Positions 1 through 8,004 of a stretch of DNA of 64,000 nt are shown here, piece after piece. The stretch comes from Actinomycetospora chiangmaiensis DSM 45062 (GTDB taxonomy: Bacteria > Actinomycetota > Actinomycetes > Mycobacteriales > Pseudonocardiaceae). The stretch lies in the NCBI RefSeq assembly GCF_000379625.1, contig NZ_KB903245.1, positions 43,028 through 107,027 on the forward strand. The letters are read 5' to 3'. The notes under the pieces are model-generated. The model was not told the origin of the DNA. It saw only the letters and a program-made list of their open reading frames with translations, and ran no database searches. A program made the translations under genes and the position numbers. The number at the start of each line of letters is the position of its first letter. The first letter of the stretch is position 1.

Positions 1-691
1 ACTGCTCCAACGCGTCCGGCTCGACCAGCGCCTGACCCACGGCTCCGGCGGCGAGTACGTCACCCGCTTCTCCCCCGACGGCAGCCCCGCCAAGCTCGTC
101 GGCCTGGTCGTGCAATGGGTGCTGCTCGTCTTCGTCATCGTCTCCGCGGTCGGCACCCTGAACATCCCCGCCGTCACCGGGTTCGTCAACCTGGTGCTGT
201 CCTACCTGCCCAACGTCATCGCCGCGCTGCTGATCTTCCTGATCGCCGCCGCGATCGCCGCCGCCGTCGGCGGCCTGGTGCACCGCACCATGGGCGACAC
301 CCCCACCGGCCGCGTCGCCCGCTCCGCCGCCCCCACCCTGGTCATGGTCATCGCGGTGTTCATGATCCTCAACCAGCTCGGCATCGCCGAGGTCATCGTC
401 AACGCCACCTTCATCGCCCTGATCGGCGCGCTGGCCCTCGGCGCCGCGCTGGCGTTCGGGCTCGGCGGCCGCGACGCCGCCGCCGACCTGATCAACACCG
501 GGTACCGCAAGGCCCAGCAGAACAGCGACCAGGTCCGCGCCGACCTGCAGACCGGCTACCAGCGCGGCCAGGCCGAGGCCTCCCGCGTCGCGGACCAGCA
601 CACGTCGACGTCGGACGAGCCGGGTGCCGTCCGCGCCGACGACCCGCAGGCGCCGACCGTCGCGATCACCCCGCAGGACGGCCGCCACTAG
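1..691 (+). CDS. Conserved TM-helix membrane protein (3' end only)
   Basis: The reading frame is open from base 2, so the gene begins upstream of the window; the GTG at 110 is probably internal. About 229 C-terminal residues are visible. After a short hydrophilic stretch there are four hydrophobic segments: around VLLVFVIVSAVG, then NVIAALLIFLIAAAIAAAV, then LVMVIAVFMIL, then FIALIGALALGAALAFGLGG. A polar tail of roughly 65 residues follows. This repeated helix pattern ending in a Gly-rich segment resembles the conserved TM-helix family related to small-conductance mechanosensitive channels (CmpX-like), so an integral cytoplasmic-membrane protein is likely. A channel role is inferred from family resemblance only, because the N-terminus is outside the window. 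Confidence 0.75.
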   Translation, partial: LLQRVRLDQRLTHGSGGEYVTRFSPDGSPAKLVGLVVQWVLLVFVIVSAVGTLNIPAVTGFVNLVLSYLPNVIAALLIFLIAAAIAAAVGGLVHRTMGDTPTGRVARSAAPTLVMVIAVFMILNQLGIAEVIVNATFIALIGALALGAALAFGLGGRDAAADLINTGYRKAQQNSDQVRADLQTGYQRGQAEASRVADQHTSTSDEPGAVRADDPQAPTVAITPQDGRH

Positions 692-738
692 TCGACCCGC
701 ACGCCGAGCCCGCCGGGAGCATCGAGCTCCCGGCGGGC

Positions 739-1599
739 TCACGTGCGTCGGGGCACCCTCTGGCAGGTCGGGCACCAGAACGACGAGCGGTTCGTGAAGG
801 CCGAGCGCCGGATCGGTGTGCCGCACCGCAGGCACGGCTCGTCCTCCCGGCCGTAGACGGCGAGCGAGCGGGAGAAGTAGCCGGAGTCGCCGTGCACGTC
901 GACGTACAGCGCGTCGAACGACGTGCCGCCCTGCGCGAGCGACTCGGTCATCACCTCGTGCGCCGCGGTGAGGACCTTCCGGACGTCGGGTCGGGTCAAC
1001 CGGGCGGTCGGGCGCAGCGAGTGCAGGCGGGCCCGCCAGAGCGACTCGTCGGCGTAGATGTTGCCGATCCCCGACACGAGCGTCTGGTCGAGCAGCGCCC
1101 GCTTGAGCTCGGTGCGGCGGCGCCGGTACGCGCCGACGGCGGCCTCGAGGTCGAACGCCGGGTCGAGGGGGTCGCGCCCGATGTGCTCGACCGGCAGGGG
1201 CACCCGCTCCCCGTCGGAGGACACGGTGTCGACGGCGGTGAGCCCGCCGAAGGTGCGCTGGTCGACGAACCGCAGCTCCGACCCGTCGTCGAGGAACCGG
1301 AGGCGCACCCGCAGGTGCTTCTCGTCGGGGCGCTCGGCGGGCTGCACGAGGAGCTGGCCGCTCATGCCGAGGTGGGCGAGCAGCGCGGTGCCGTCGTCGA
1401 GGTCGACCCAGAGGAACTTGCCGCGCCGACGCGCGGCGACGAGGGTCCGCCCGGCCAGCCGCACGGCGAGCTCGGGCGCTCCCCCGGGCTGCCGTCGGAC
1501 GGCGCGCGGGTGCAGCACCTCGACCGACGCGACGGTCCGCCCGACCGCGTGGTCGGCGACCCCGCGGCGGACGACCTCGACCTCGGGGAGCTCCGGCAC
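739..1599 (-). CDS. mutM: Formamidopyrimidine-DNA glycosylase (Fpg/MutM)
   Basis: Bifunctional base-excision repair enzyme that removes oxidised purines such as 8-oxoguanine and cleaves the abasic strand. The protein is 286 residues, normal for the family, from a GTG start at 1599. The N-terminus [14 protein letters not shown] supplies the catalytic Pro2 (Schiff base) and Glu3. The C-terminus has the zinc finger, with Cys pairs in CLRCG and CPTCQ flanking the Arg/Ser-rich hairpin. Its start lies 8 bp after the rnc stop, so rnc and mutM are probably cotranscribed, as in mycobacteria (rnc-fpg). Confidence 0.96.
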   Translation of the reverse strand: MPELPEVEVVRRGVADHAVGRTVASVEVLHPRAVRRQPGGAPELAVRLAGRTLVAARRRGKFLWVDLDDGTALLAHLGMSGQLLVQPAERPDEKHLRVRLRFLDDGSELRFVDQRTFGGLTAVDTVSSDGERVPLPVEHIGRDPLDPAFDLEAAVGAYRRRRTELKRALLDQTLVSGIGNIYADESLWRARLHSLRPTARLTRPDVRKVLTAAHEVMTESLAQGGTSFDALYVDVHGDSGYFSRSLAVYGREDEPCLRCGTPIRRSAFTNRSSFWCPTCQRVPRRT

Positions 1600-1607
1600 C
1601 TAGCTGG

Positions 1608-2345
1608 TCACGGGGTGACGGGCCCGTGGATCGCCTCGTAGGCGGCCTGGGCGGCCTTCTGCTCGGCGTCCTTCTTGGTGCGCCCGACGCCGGTGCCGAG
1701 TGCCTCACCGGCGACGACGGCCGTCGCGGTGAACTCCTTGGCGTGGTCGGGGCCCTCCTCGGCGATCCGGTACTCCGGGACTCCGCGCCCGGAGGCGGCC
1801 GTCAGCTCCTGCAGGCTGGTCTTCCAGTCCAGGCCGGCACCGAGGCGCGGGGCCTGGTGGAGCAGGTCGCCGAACAGGCGGCCGACGAGCTCGCGCGCGA
1901 CGTCGATGCCGTGCTCGAGGTGCACGGCCCCGAGGATCGCCTCGACGGCGTCGCCGAGGATCGAGTCCTTGTCGCGCCCGCCGGTCATCTCCTCGCCGCG
2001 CCCGAGGTACATCAGCTCGCCGAGCCCCAGCGTGCGCGCGACGCTCGCGAGCGCGTGCATGTTGACCACGCTCGCGCGCAGCTTCGCGAGCTGCCCCTCC
2101 GGCAGGTCCGGGTGCTCCCGGTACAGCCGTTCGGTCACCGCGATCCCGAGCACGGAGTCCCCGAGGAACTCCAGGCGCTCGTTGGTCGGCAGCCCGCCCT
2201 TCTCGTAGGCGTACGACCGGTGCGTCAGGGCGAGCCGGAGCAGCTCGGGATCGACCTCGATCCCGAGCACCCGGCTGAGCCGCTCGGCCGGCGAACCGTC
2301 CTGGTCAGTGGCGCCGGCCGCCGTGGCGGCCACGCGTCCACCCAT
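1608..2345 (-). CDS. rnc: Ribonuclease III
   Basis: Endonuclease that cuts double-stranded RNA in rRNA and mRNA processing. ATG at 2345 gives 245 residues; longer in-frame extensions would run through rpmF and are rejected. The RNase III signature [12 protein letters not shown] (residues 55-66) holds the metal-binding acidic residues, and a second acidic motif, [10 protein letters not shown], follows about 60 residues later. The C-terminal ~70 residues form a double-stranded RNA-binding domain ending in [16 protein letters not shown]. The gene sits 23 bp after rpmF in the yceD-rpmF-rnc-mutM order common in Actinobacteria. Confidence 0.96.
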   Translation of the reverse strand: MGGRVAATAAGATDQDGSPAERLSRVLGIEVDPELLRLALTHRSYAYEKGGLPTNERLEFLGDSVLGIAVTERLYREHPDLPEGQLAKLRASVVNMHALASVARTLGLGELMYLGRGEEMTGGRDKDSILGDAVEAILGAVHLEHGIDVARELVGRLFGDLLHQAPRLGAGLDWKTSLQELTAASGRGVPEYRIAEEGPDHAKEFTATAVVAGEALGTGVGRTKKDAEQKAAQAAYEAIHGPVTP

Positions 2346-2368
2346 CCCGTCGCTGCGCTCGCCCCGGC

Positions 2369-2551
2369 TCAGGCCGGGGTGACGGCCCGGCGGCCGGCGT
2401 ACTGGCCGCAGGTGGGGCAGGCGACGTGCGGCGGCTTGGGCTTGCCGCAGGCCTTGTTCTGGCACGCCACGAGGGTCGGCACGGACGCCTTCCACTGCGA
2501 GCGACGGGCGTGGGTGTTGGCGCGCGACATCCGGCGCTTGGGGACGGCCAC
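2369..2551 (-). CDS. rpmF: 50S ribosomal protein L32
   Basis: Small basic protein of the large ribosomal subunit, 60 residues. It begins [20 protein letters not shown], the classic L32 N-terminus. It keeps four cysteines as C-x4-C and C-x2-C (CQNKAC and CPTC), so this is the zinc-binding (C+) form rather than the zinc-independent paralogue used in zinc starvation. The gene is 15 bp downstream of the YceD-family gene, the usual yceD-rpmF pairing, and 23 bp upstream of rnc. Confidence 0.98.
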   Translation of the reverse strand: MAVPKRRMSRANTHARRSQWKASVPTLVACQNKACGKPKPPHVACPTCGQYAGRRAVTPA

Positions 2552-2566
2552 GGTGCTTCGATCTCC

Positions 2567-3142
2567 TCAGTTCTCTGTGCTGCCGCCGGCGAAACGCTCC
2601 TGCAGGGCGGCCCAGCGAGGGTCAATCCTCTCACGAGCGCTTCCCGCGGGTACGAAGGCCCATGCCTCCTCGTCCGGCGAGGGCACTCCGGGGCAGTCGT
2701 CGCTGCACAGCGGGGCGTTCGGGAGCTCCAGGAGCACCGCGTCGCGGACGGCGGGCTCGAGGTCGATCTTCTCGTCGACGATCCGCGCCACGTCGTCCTC
2801 GTCGGTCGTCTCCTCGGTGACCGAGTGGGGGTAGGCGTAGAGCTCGGTGACGTCGACCTCGACGTCCTCGTGGACCTCGCCGAGGCACCGGGAGCACTCG
2901 CCCACCACGTGGGCGCTCACCGTGCCGCTCGCGAGGACGCCCTCCATCACCGACTCCAGGCGCAGGTCGAGGTGGATCGGGTCGCCCGTGGGGACGCCGA
3001 TCACCTCGAGCCCGAAGTCGGAGGGCGCGGGCACGTCACGCACCCAGGGCTTCATGGTGCCGGGCCGGCGCGACAGCTCGCGCAGGACGTCGACGACCCA
3101 GGGGCTCGTCGCGTCGGGGCCGGTCGTGTGCTTCTCAGTCAT
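2567..3142 (-). CDS. YceD family protein (DUF177)
   Basis: YceD-family protein of 191 residues from ATG at 3142; a TTG 15 bp upstream is possible but less likely. The family is conserved next to rpmF; in plants and E. coli it has been linked to 23S rRNA accumulation, and its exact biochemistry is unsettled. Visible signature: a C-x2-C pair in the central region ([10 protein letters not shown]), a following acidic stretch with DVTELYAYP, and a second pair of Cys in [10 protein letters not shown] that could form a metal site with the first. The C-terminus carries the typical DPRWAAL segment. It is 15 bp upstream of rpmF and 89 bp after sepIVA. Confidence 0.9.
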   Translation of the reverse strand: MTEKHTTGPDATSPWVVDVLRELSRRPGTMKPWVRDVPAPSDFGLEVIGVPTGDPIHLDLRLESVMEGVLASGTVSAHVVGECSRCLGEVHEDVEVDVTELYAYPHSVTEETTDEDDVARIVDEKIDLEPAVRDAVLLELPNAPLCSDDCPGVPSPDEEAWAFVPAGSARERIDPRWAALQERFAGGSTEN

Positions 3143-3231
3143 CTCAAGACGGACCAACGTGCTGCAGGCCGGGACGTGTTCCCGACGTCGGGGCGGATCC
3201 GTCGCTCAGCGTACGCGGCGACCGCCCGGCC

Positions 3232-3924
3232 CTACGCGCTCGCCCGCTCCGGGGCGTGCTCCTGGGCGGCCGCGCCGACCTGTCCGGTGCGCAGCTGGTG
3301 GCGGTGGCGCCCGACCGTGTCGAGCACCGACTCGAGCGTCTCGGTGAACTCGGCGAGCGAGGTCTCGACGTAGTGGTCGCAGTCGGTGCGCGCCTGGTGG
3401 GCGTCGTCGGCGGCCCGGTCGAGGATGCGCCCGGCCTCGTCGCGGGCGGCGAGGGTGACCTCGTGCTCGGAGACGAGGCGCTGCTGCTCGGCACGCCCGT
3501 CGGTCACGGCCCGCTCGTAGCTCTGGCGGCCGGCCTCGGTCATGCGGTCCGCCTCCGCGGCGGCCCGGTCGGTGAGGTCGGCGTACTCACGGCGCCCCCG
3601 CGCCACGACCCGCTCGGCCTCGTGCTCGGCCTCGGCGATCATCTGCTGGGCCTGCTCCCGGGCCTCGGCGAGGAGGCGGTCGGCCTCGGTGCGCGCCTCG
3701 GCGGTCGCGCGCTCGGCCTCGTCGGCGGCGTCGGCGACCAGCTTGTCGCGGTGGTCGAGCACGTCCTGGGCGTCGTCGAGCTCGCCCGGGATCGCCTCGC
3801 GGATGTCGTCGAGGAGCTCCAGGACGTCACCCCGGGGGACGACGCAGCTCGTCGTCATGGGGACGCCGCGCGCCTCCTCGCAGATGGTCACGAGCTCGTC
3901 GAGCGCCTCGAACACCCGGTACAC
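3232..3924 (-). CDS. sepIVA: SepIVA-like septation protein (DivIVA-type coiled coil)
   Basis: Homologue of mycobacterial SepIVA (Rv2927c), a cytoplasmic coiled-coil protein required for division and envelope growth. The chosen start is GTG at 3924, giving a 230-residue protein opening VYRVFEALDELVTICEEA, nearly the mycobacterial N-terminus. A GGGAGG ribosome-binding site lies 9 bases upstream. The conserved block VPRGDVLELLDDIREAIPGE (from about residue 28) is followed by about 150 residues of Ala/Glu/Arg heptad-rich coiled coil. It stands between yceD and coaD, the same relative position as in M. tuberculosis. In M. smegmatis SepIVA is essential and arginine-methylated; whether that holds here is unknown. 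Confidence 0.88.
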   Translation of the reverse strand: MYRVFEALDELVTICEEARGVPMTTSCVVPRGDVLELLDDIREAIPGELDDAQDVLDHRDKLVADAADEAERATAEARTEADRLLAEAREQAQQMIAEAEHEAERVVARGRREYADLTDRAAAEADRMTEAGRQSYERAVTDGRAEQQRLVSEHEVTLAARDEAGRILDRAADDAHQARTDCDHYVETSLAEFTETLESVLDTVGRHRHQLRTGQVGAAAQEHAPERASA

Positions 3925-4016
3925 GCCGATCCACCTCCCGCGTCGAAGACCGGCCGCCAGTGTGCGGCGCGGGCTCCGCCGCCCGGCGCATTGCGGCGCG
4001 TCGGGCGTGTCGGGGG

Positions 4017-4490
4017 TCAGGAGCCGAGCCGCTCCAGCAACGCCGTGTGCACGTCCGTCGTCAGGAAGGCCGAGACGTCCCCACCCCCGCGGGCGACCTC
4101 CTTGACCAACGAACTGGAGACGAACGTGTGCTCCGGCGAGGCGGACAGGAAGACGGTGTCGACGCCCGTGAGGTGCCGGTTCATCTGCGCCATCGGCAGC
4201 TCGTAGGCGTAGTCGGTGTCCGATCGCAGACCCTTGGCGATGACACCCACGCCCTGCTCGCGGCACCAGTCGACGAGCAGGCCCGAGAAGGCCGCCGTCG
4301 AGACGTTCGGCAGGTCGGCGAACGTGGCCCCGAGCAGCTCGCGGCGCTCGTCGACGGTGAACAGCCCCTGCTTGTTGGGATTGATCGCCACCGCGACCAC
4401 CACCTCGTCGAACATCACCGCCGACCGACGCACCACGTCGACGTGGCCGAGCGTGACGGGATCGAACGACCCGGGACAGACGGCCTTCAC
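4017..4490 (-). CDS. coaD: Pantetheine-phosphate adenylyltransferase
   Basis: Transfers AMP from ATP to 4'-phosphopantetheine to form dephospho-CoA, the fourth step of CoA synthesis; a soluble hexamer in known members. The 157-residue length is standard. The N-terminal nucleotidyltransferase motif GSFDPVTLGHVDVVRRS contains the T/HxGH signature, and the C-terminal SSSLVKEVARGGGDVS matches the second ATP-binding motif. ATG at 4490. In mycobacteria rsmD and coaD are adjacent; here about 3 kb of accessory genes separates them. Confidence 0.97.
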   Translation of the reverse strand: MKAVCPGSFDPVTLGHVDVVRRSAVMFDEVVVAVAINPNKQGLFTVDERRELLGATFADLPNVSTAAFSGLLVDWCREQGVGVIAKGLRSDTDYAYELPMAQMNRHLTGVDTVFLSASPEHTFVSSSLVKEVARGGGDVSAFLTTDVHTALLERLGS

Positions 4491-4556
4491 GGTCGAACTC
4501 CCCTATCGGCGTGCTCCCCCGGATCCGTCTCCCGCCTCATGATCCGGGAGTTATAG

Positions 4557-4562
4557 CAGGAT
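4557..4562 (+). promoter_or_regulatory. Candidate -10 hexamer for a leaderless GNAT gene
   Basis: CAGGAT ends 6 bases before the ATG at 4569, the spacing expected of a -10 element whose transcript starts at the start codon. No convincing -35 or Shine-Dalgarno sequence is visible. Confidence 0.35.
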
Positions 4563-4568
4563 CCCCCC

Positions 4569-5228
4569 ATGGACCTCGTCCGGGACGACCTCGCGGCGCT
4601 CTACCCGCAGGTCGGGGTCCGCGTGGCGCACGCGGGGCTGGTGCTCGTCGGCCCGACCGACGACGAGCTGCTCGAGCTGGCCGCGATCGTCGCCGAGCCC
4701 CACGGGATCCTCGGTCCGGGTCAGGAGCACTTCCTCACCCGCGCCCTGGGCGACGACGACGCCGCCCGCGTCTTCCTCGAATGGGCCTGGCGGCTGCGCG
4801 AGTTCCCGACGACGGGTCGGTGGCGGCTGCCGCTCGCCGTCCTCGAGGGCGGCCGCGCCCTGGGACTGGTGGTCCTCGCCCACGAGGTCGAGCATCCCGC
4901 CGGCACCGTGCACACGTCGTCGTGGCTGGCCCGCGCGGAGCAGGGCCGGGGTCTCGGACGGCGGGTCCGGCTGATGCTGCTCGAGCTGGCCTTCGAGCAC
5001 CTCGGGATGACGCGCGCCGTCACCACGGCGGCGGACGACAACCGTGCCTCGCTGCGCGTCTCGCAGCGCTGCGGCTACCGCGAGACCCACCGGCGCCGCC
5101 ACGCCGACGGCACCCCCGAGGTGCACCTCGCCGTGACGCCGGGCGCATGGCGGCGCCGACGGCTCGACGACGTCGTGGTCGAGGGCGTCGAGCCGTTCCT
5201 CGCGGCGATCAGCCCAGCGTCGCGGTGA
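4569..5228 (+). CDS. GNAT-family N-acetyltransferase
   Basis: Protein of 219 residues with a GNAT fold in its central and C-terminal part. The acetyl-CoA pyrophosphate-binding loop is readable as EQGRGLGRRVR, followed by the helix LMLLELAFEHLGM and the strand-helix region TTAADDNRASLRVSQRCGYRE, typical of the RimJ/RimL-like subgroup. The acceptor substrate cannot be told. It is divergent from coaD (78 bp between starts). Its last 20 bp overlap the 3' end of the convergent MaoC-like gene. Confidence 0.8.
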   Translation: MDLVRDDLAALYPQVGVRVAHAGLVLVGPTDDELLELAAIVAEPHGILGPGQEHFLTRALGDDDAARVFLEWAWRLREFPTTGRWRLPLAVLEGGRALGLVVLAHEVEHPAGTVHTSSWLARAEQGRGLGRRVRLMLLELAFEHLGMTRAVTTAADDNRASLRVSQRCGYRETHRRRHADGTPEVHLAVTPGAWRRRRLDDVVVEGVEPFLAAISPASR

Positions 5229-6057
5229 TCGAGAACGGTGCCCCGGGGACGCCCGCGGCGACACCGCCGCGGTCGTCGGTGCGGTCGGCGACGATCCGGG
5301 TCCCGGCGAACGCGGGCCGCGAGAGCCGGTAGTCGAACGAGCGCACCGGGTGCCCCCGACGCCGCGGGATCTCCAGGCACATCAGCGCCAGCAGCGGCCC
5401 GTGCACGACGGGCCCGGGGTAGCCCTCGACGCCAGTGACGTACGGCTGGTCGTAGTGGATGCGGTGGGTGTTGTAGGTGAGCGCCGAGAACCGGAAGAGC
5501 AGCCGCTCGTCGGGCGTGAGCACCACCGCCTCGTCCGAGGGCGGCGGCGCGTCGGCGTCGGGCTCGTCGAAGGCGATGCCGCGGGCCTGCCCGGGCGCCT
5601 GCGAGCGGTACACCACGTCCGACTCCTCGGTCACCAGCACGTCGTCGCCGGCGAGGAACTCGGTGCGGACCGTCACCAGCAGCATGTCGCCCGACCGGCC
5701 GTGCTTGGCCTGCGAGCTCACCAGCGACGACCGGCGCGTGTACGTCTCCCCCACCCGCATCGGTTCCCCGACCCGCAGCCGACCGCCCGCGATCATGCGG
5801 CGCCGGTCCGGGATCGGCGGCAGGAAGTGCCCGTGGAGCGGGTGCCCGTCGTCGCCGAGCTCGTCGGTGCGCGGGTGCTCGAGGAACCCGAACCAGTGCC
5901 ACATCGGCGGCAGCGGGTCGCCCGGCCCGGCCACCGGGTCGAGGTCGAACATCCCGCTCACCGCCGCGACCGTCCAGGCGGAGGTCCCACCCGTCGTCGT
6001 GACCGGCTCGGGGGCCCAGCCCTGCGTCGCGTCCGCGAGGTCCACGCCCGCGATCAT
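5209..6057 (-). CDS. MaoC-like / FAS1-like dehydratase (hydratase)
   Basis: ATG at 6057 gives 282 residues. The first half matches the FAS1-like N-terminal hotdog domain (MWHWFGFLEHPR, then LPPIPDRRRMIAGGR). The second half is a MaoC-type hotdog with the hydratase motif around YNTHRIHYDQPY and GPVVHGPLLALM. The arrangement resembles mesaconyl-C4-CoA / 3-methylfumaryl-CoA hydratases, so it probably hydrates or dehydrates an acyl-CoA; the true substrate is unknown. Its 3' end overlaps the convergent GNAT gene by 20 bp. It begins 45 bp after the broken DUF559 gene. A CaiB/BaiF CoA-transferase lies at 60772-61899 but is not adjacent, so no pathway link is claimed. Confidence 0.8.
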   Translation of the reverse strand: MIAGVDLADATQGWAPEPVTTTGGTSAWTVAAVSGMFDLDPVAGPGDPLPPMWHWFGFLEHPRTDELGDDGHPLHGHFLPPIPDRRRMIAGGRLRVGEPMRVGETYTRRSSLVSSQAKHGRSGDMLLVTVRTEFLAGDDVLVTEESDVVYRSQAPGQARGIAFDEPDADAPPPSDEAVVLTPDERLLFRFSALTYNTHRIHYDQPYVTGVEGYPGPVVHGPLLALMCLEIPRRRGHPVRSFDYRLSRPAFAGTRIVADRTDDRGGVAAGVPGAPFSITATLG

Positions 6058-6101
6058 GCCGCGCCCTCGAGTGGTCCCGCAGCGCTGCGCGGACGGGTCT
6101 C

Positions 6102-7005
6102 TCACCGCGCTGCGGCACCACTCGGCACGAAGCCGCGCGCCACGAGCTCCTCGCGCACCCGCTGCTGGACCCAGCCGGGACGGTGGAACTGCCGCGCCGT
6201 CACCGTGATGACCACCCACCCGAGCTTGCGCAGCTCGTCGACGCGGTCGATGTCCCTCCCCCGCCGGTCGTTCTCGGCGTGGTCGCGACCGTCGTAGTCG
6301 AGCGCCACCTTCCACTCCGGCCGGCCGAGGTCCACGCGGGCGACGAACCGGAAACCGTCGAGGACGCGGTACTGGCTGACCGGGAGCGGGAGCCCCGCCA
6401 GCGCCAGCCGCACGCGCATCCGGGACTCGCGCGGCGACTCCGCCCGCGGGTCCACGAGGCGGACGACCCGCTCGACCTTTCGGCAGTCCCGCCGCGGCCC
6501 CGCGAACTCGGCGAACGCGGAGAGATCGGTGCCGGTGAACTCCCCCGCCCGGGCGAGCGCGTCGGCCGCCACGACCGCGTCCTCCAAGGGGCTCGGACCG
6601 CGCCAGGTCGTAGGCGGGACGCATCGGACTCGTGACGCGCAACCCGTCGGAACGGCGTACGTCCAGGTCCCGGAACCGCACCCGCCGCACCCTCACTCCC
6701 TCGGGCGGTCGGTGGTGTCGGCGGCCGACCGCCAGCTCGACGGGTGGTTCCGGCGAGGGGAGGACCTCGCAACCCCACCACCGGCAGGCGGACCACCCGG
6801 TCACCACGGCGTCGTCGCCGGCCCGGGTCCAGGCGGACCGGATGCGCAGCCGGGGGGAGTCGGACACGGTCGCGACGACGTAGGTGTCGTGCGCGACCCG
6901 CCGGACCGTGGGTCCCCGCAGCTGGGCGCTCGTCAGCCGTCCGTCACGGACGGCCTGCGAGCCACGGAACGGTCGGTCGGCGTGCCAGGTGTCCTCTGCC
7001 CTCAC
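6102..7005 (-). pseudogene. DUF559 / AbiEi-like protein gene broken by a +1 frameshift
   Basis: Two reading frames together form one recognisable protein. The N-terminal part, GTG at 7005 to about 6592, runs through the AbiEi/DUF559-type DNA-binding and linker region and ends PMRPAYDLARSEP. The continuation PLEDAVVAADALARAGEFTG and the nuclease-like domain (WKVALDYDGRDHAEN, then LGWVVITVTARQF) lie one base out of frame and end at 6102. The join falls in a run of four G on the + strand at 6588-6591; three G would restore about 300 continuous residues. The family is common in Actinobacteria as a Vsr-like endonuclease or toxin-antitoxin-type protein. The break may be real inactivation or a homopolymer sequencing error. 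Confidence 0.75.
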
Positions 7006-7116
7006 ACGGGCTCTGAGTGTCCTGGCGCCCCATTGGTTCCCTGTACGCGCCGAGTGGTCCCTCAGTGCTGCTCGTCGGCCACCGTGACCGCGCTGGGGGA
7101 CCTCTCGGCGGGACCG

Positions 7117-7419
7117 TCAGTGCTTCGGGGCCTTCCCCCGCCACGCGAGCGACTGCGCGTCGAGGGCGCGCACCGTCTCGGCCCCCTCGCGCAACATCCG
7201 CTCGCCCTGCTCGACGGCGTGGGCGAGCTGACCGGGTTCGAGTCGCCGGAACGCCGCCCCCCGACCCCGGCCGAGGACGTCGTACCAGCACCCGCCCACC
7301 GCGTCGTCGAGCAGCACGCGGCCGAAGCAGTGGTCGTTCCGGATGACCCAGCCGTCACGGCGCGCCGCAGCCGGGAGCTCGTCCCGCACGAGCTCCAGGT
7401 ACCGCTCCTCGAGGTCCAC
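7117..7419 (-). CDS. Conserved actinobacterial small protein
   Basis: Protein of 100 residues, MDLEERYLELVRDELPAA to SLAWRGKAPKH. The core HCFGRVLLDDAVGGCWYDVL and the helix LAHAVEQGERMLREGAE recur in small actinobacterial proteins I remember seeing annotated only as hypothetical. No membrane segment or catalytic motif is evident. It is 39 bp downstream of rsmD on the same strand, so a pyc-rsmD-small protein transcript is likely. Function unknown. Confidence 0.7.
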   Translation of the reverse strand: MDLEERYLELVRDELPAAARRDGWVIRNDHCFGRVLLDDAVGGCWYDVLGRGRGAAFRRLEPGQLAHAVEQGERMLREGAETVRALDAQSLAWRGKAPKH

Positions 7420-7458
7420 CCGGCCCGGGTACCCGCTCGTCGTGTCCCGGCGCTGACG

Positions 7459-8004
7459 TCAGGCCGGCCCACCCAGGTGCAGCGTCGTCTCCCCGTAGAC
7501 CCGCGGTTCCTCGGCCTCCAGCCCGTCCGGCCACGCCGGTGGCCGGGTCCGCGAGTCCCGCTCCAGCACCACGAGCGCGTCGGCGTTCAGCCACGGGACG
7601 AGCAGGCCCAGCACGGTGTCGACCTCGTCCTCGGTCCCCGCGTAGGGCGGGTCCACGAACACGAGGTCGACAATGTCGGTGGGCCGCTTGAGGAAGGTGG
7701 GCACGGACGCCCGGCGGACCAGCGCGCCCGTGAGCCCCGTCGAGCGCACGTTGGTCTGGATGAACCCGCACGCCCGGGGGTCGCGCTCGACGAGCGTCGC
7801 CGTCAGTGCCCCGCGGGAGAGCGCCTCCAGGCCCAGGGCGCCCGACCCGGCGTACAGGTCGAGCACCACCGCGTCCTCGAGCACGCCCCGCGCCGCGAGC
7901 AGCGAGAACAGCGCCTCCCGCACCCTGTCCGACGTCGGGCGCACGCCGTGGGGGGGCACCTGGATCCGTTGCCCGCCGGCCGTGCCCGCGACGATGCGGC
8001 TCAC
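7459..8004 (-). CDS. rsmD: 16S rRNA (guanine(966)-N2)-methyltransferase
   Basis: S-adenosylmethionine-dependent methylation of G966 in 16S rRNA during 30S assembly. GTG at 8004 gives 181 residues and overlaps the pyc stop by 4 bp (GTGA); longer in-frame extensions would run antisense-like through pyc and are rejected. Motif I, DLYAGSGALGLEALSRGA, is at residues 49-66. The catalytic VFVDPPY (about 115-121) is the N/DPPY motif for amino-group methylation of a base. The N-terminus has the RsmD-specific VRPTSDRVREALF. Pairing with pyc mirrors Rv2966c-Rv2967c. Confidence 0.95.
   Translation of the reverse strand: MSRIVAGTAGGQRIQVPPHGVRPTSDRVREALFSLLAARGVLEDAVVLDLYAGSGALGLEALSRGALTATLVERDPRACGFIQTNVRSTGLTGALVRRASVPTFLKRPTDIVDLVFVDPPYAGTEDEVDTVLGLLVPWLNADALVVLERDSRTRPPAWPDGLEAEEPRVYGETTLHLGGPA

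Noticed and set aside
2346-2495. N-terminal extension of RNase III to 2495
   Set aside because: It would overlap almost all of rpmF, and its residues are Arg/Pro-rich shadow sequence. ATG 2345 gives a normal RNase III.
5209-7005. A single 598-residue protein covering the DUF559 N-terminus and the MaoC-like dehydratase
   Set aside because: The middle section is out-of-frame shadow of the DUF559 C-terminal half. The apparent fusion is created by the frameshift at 6588-6591.
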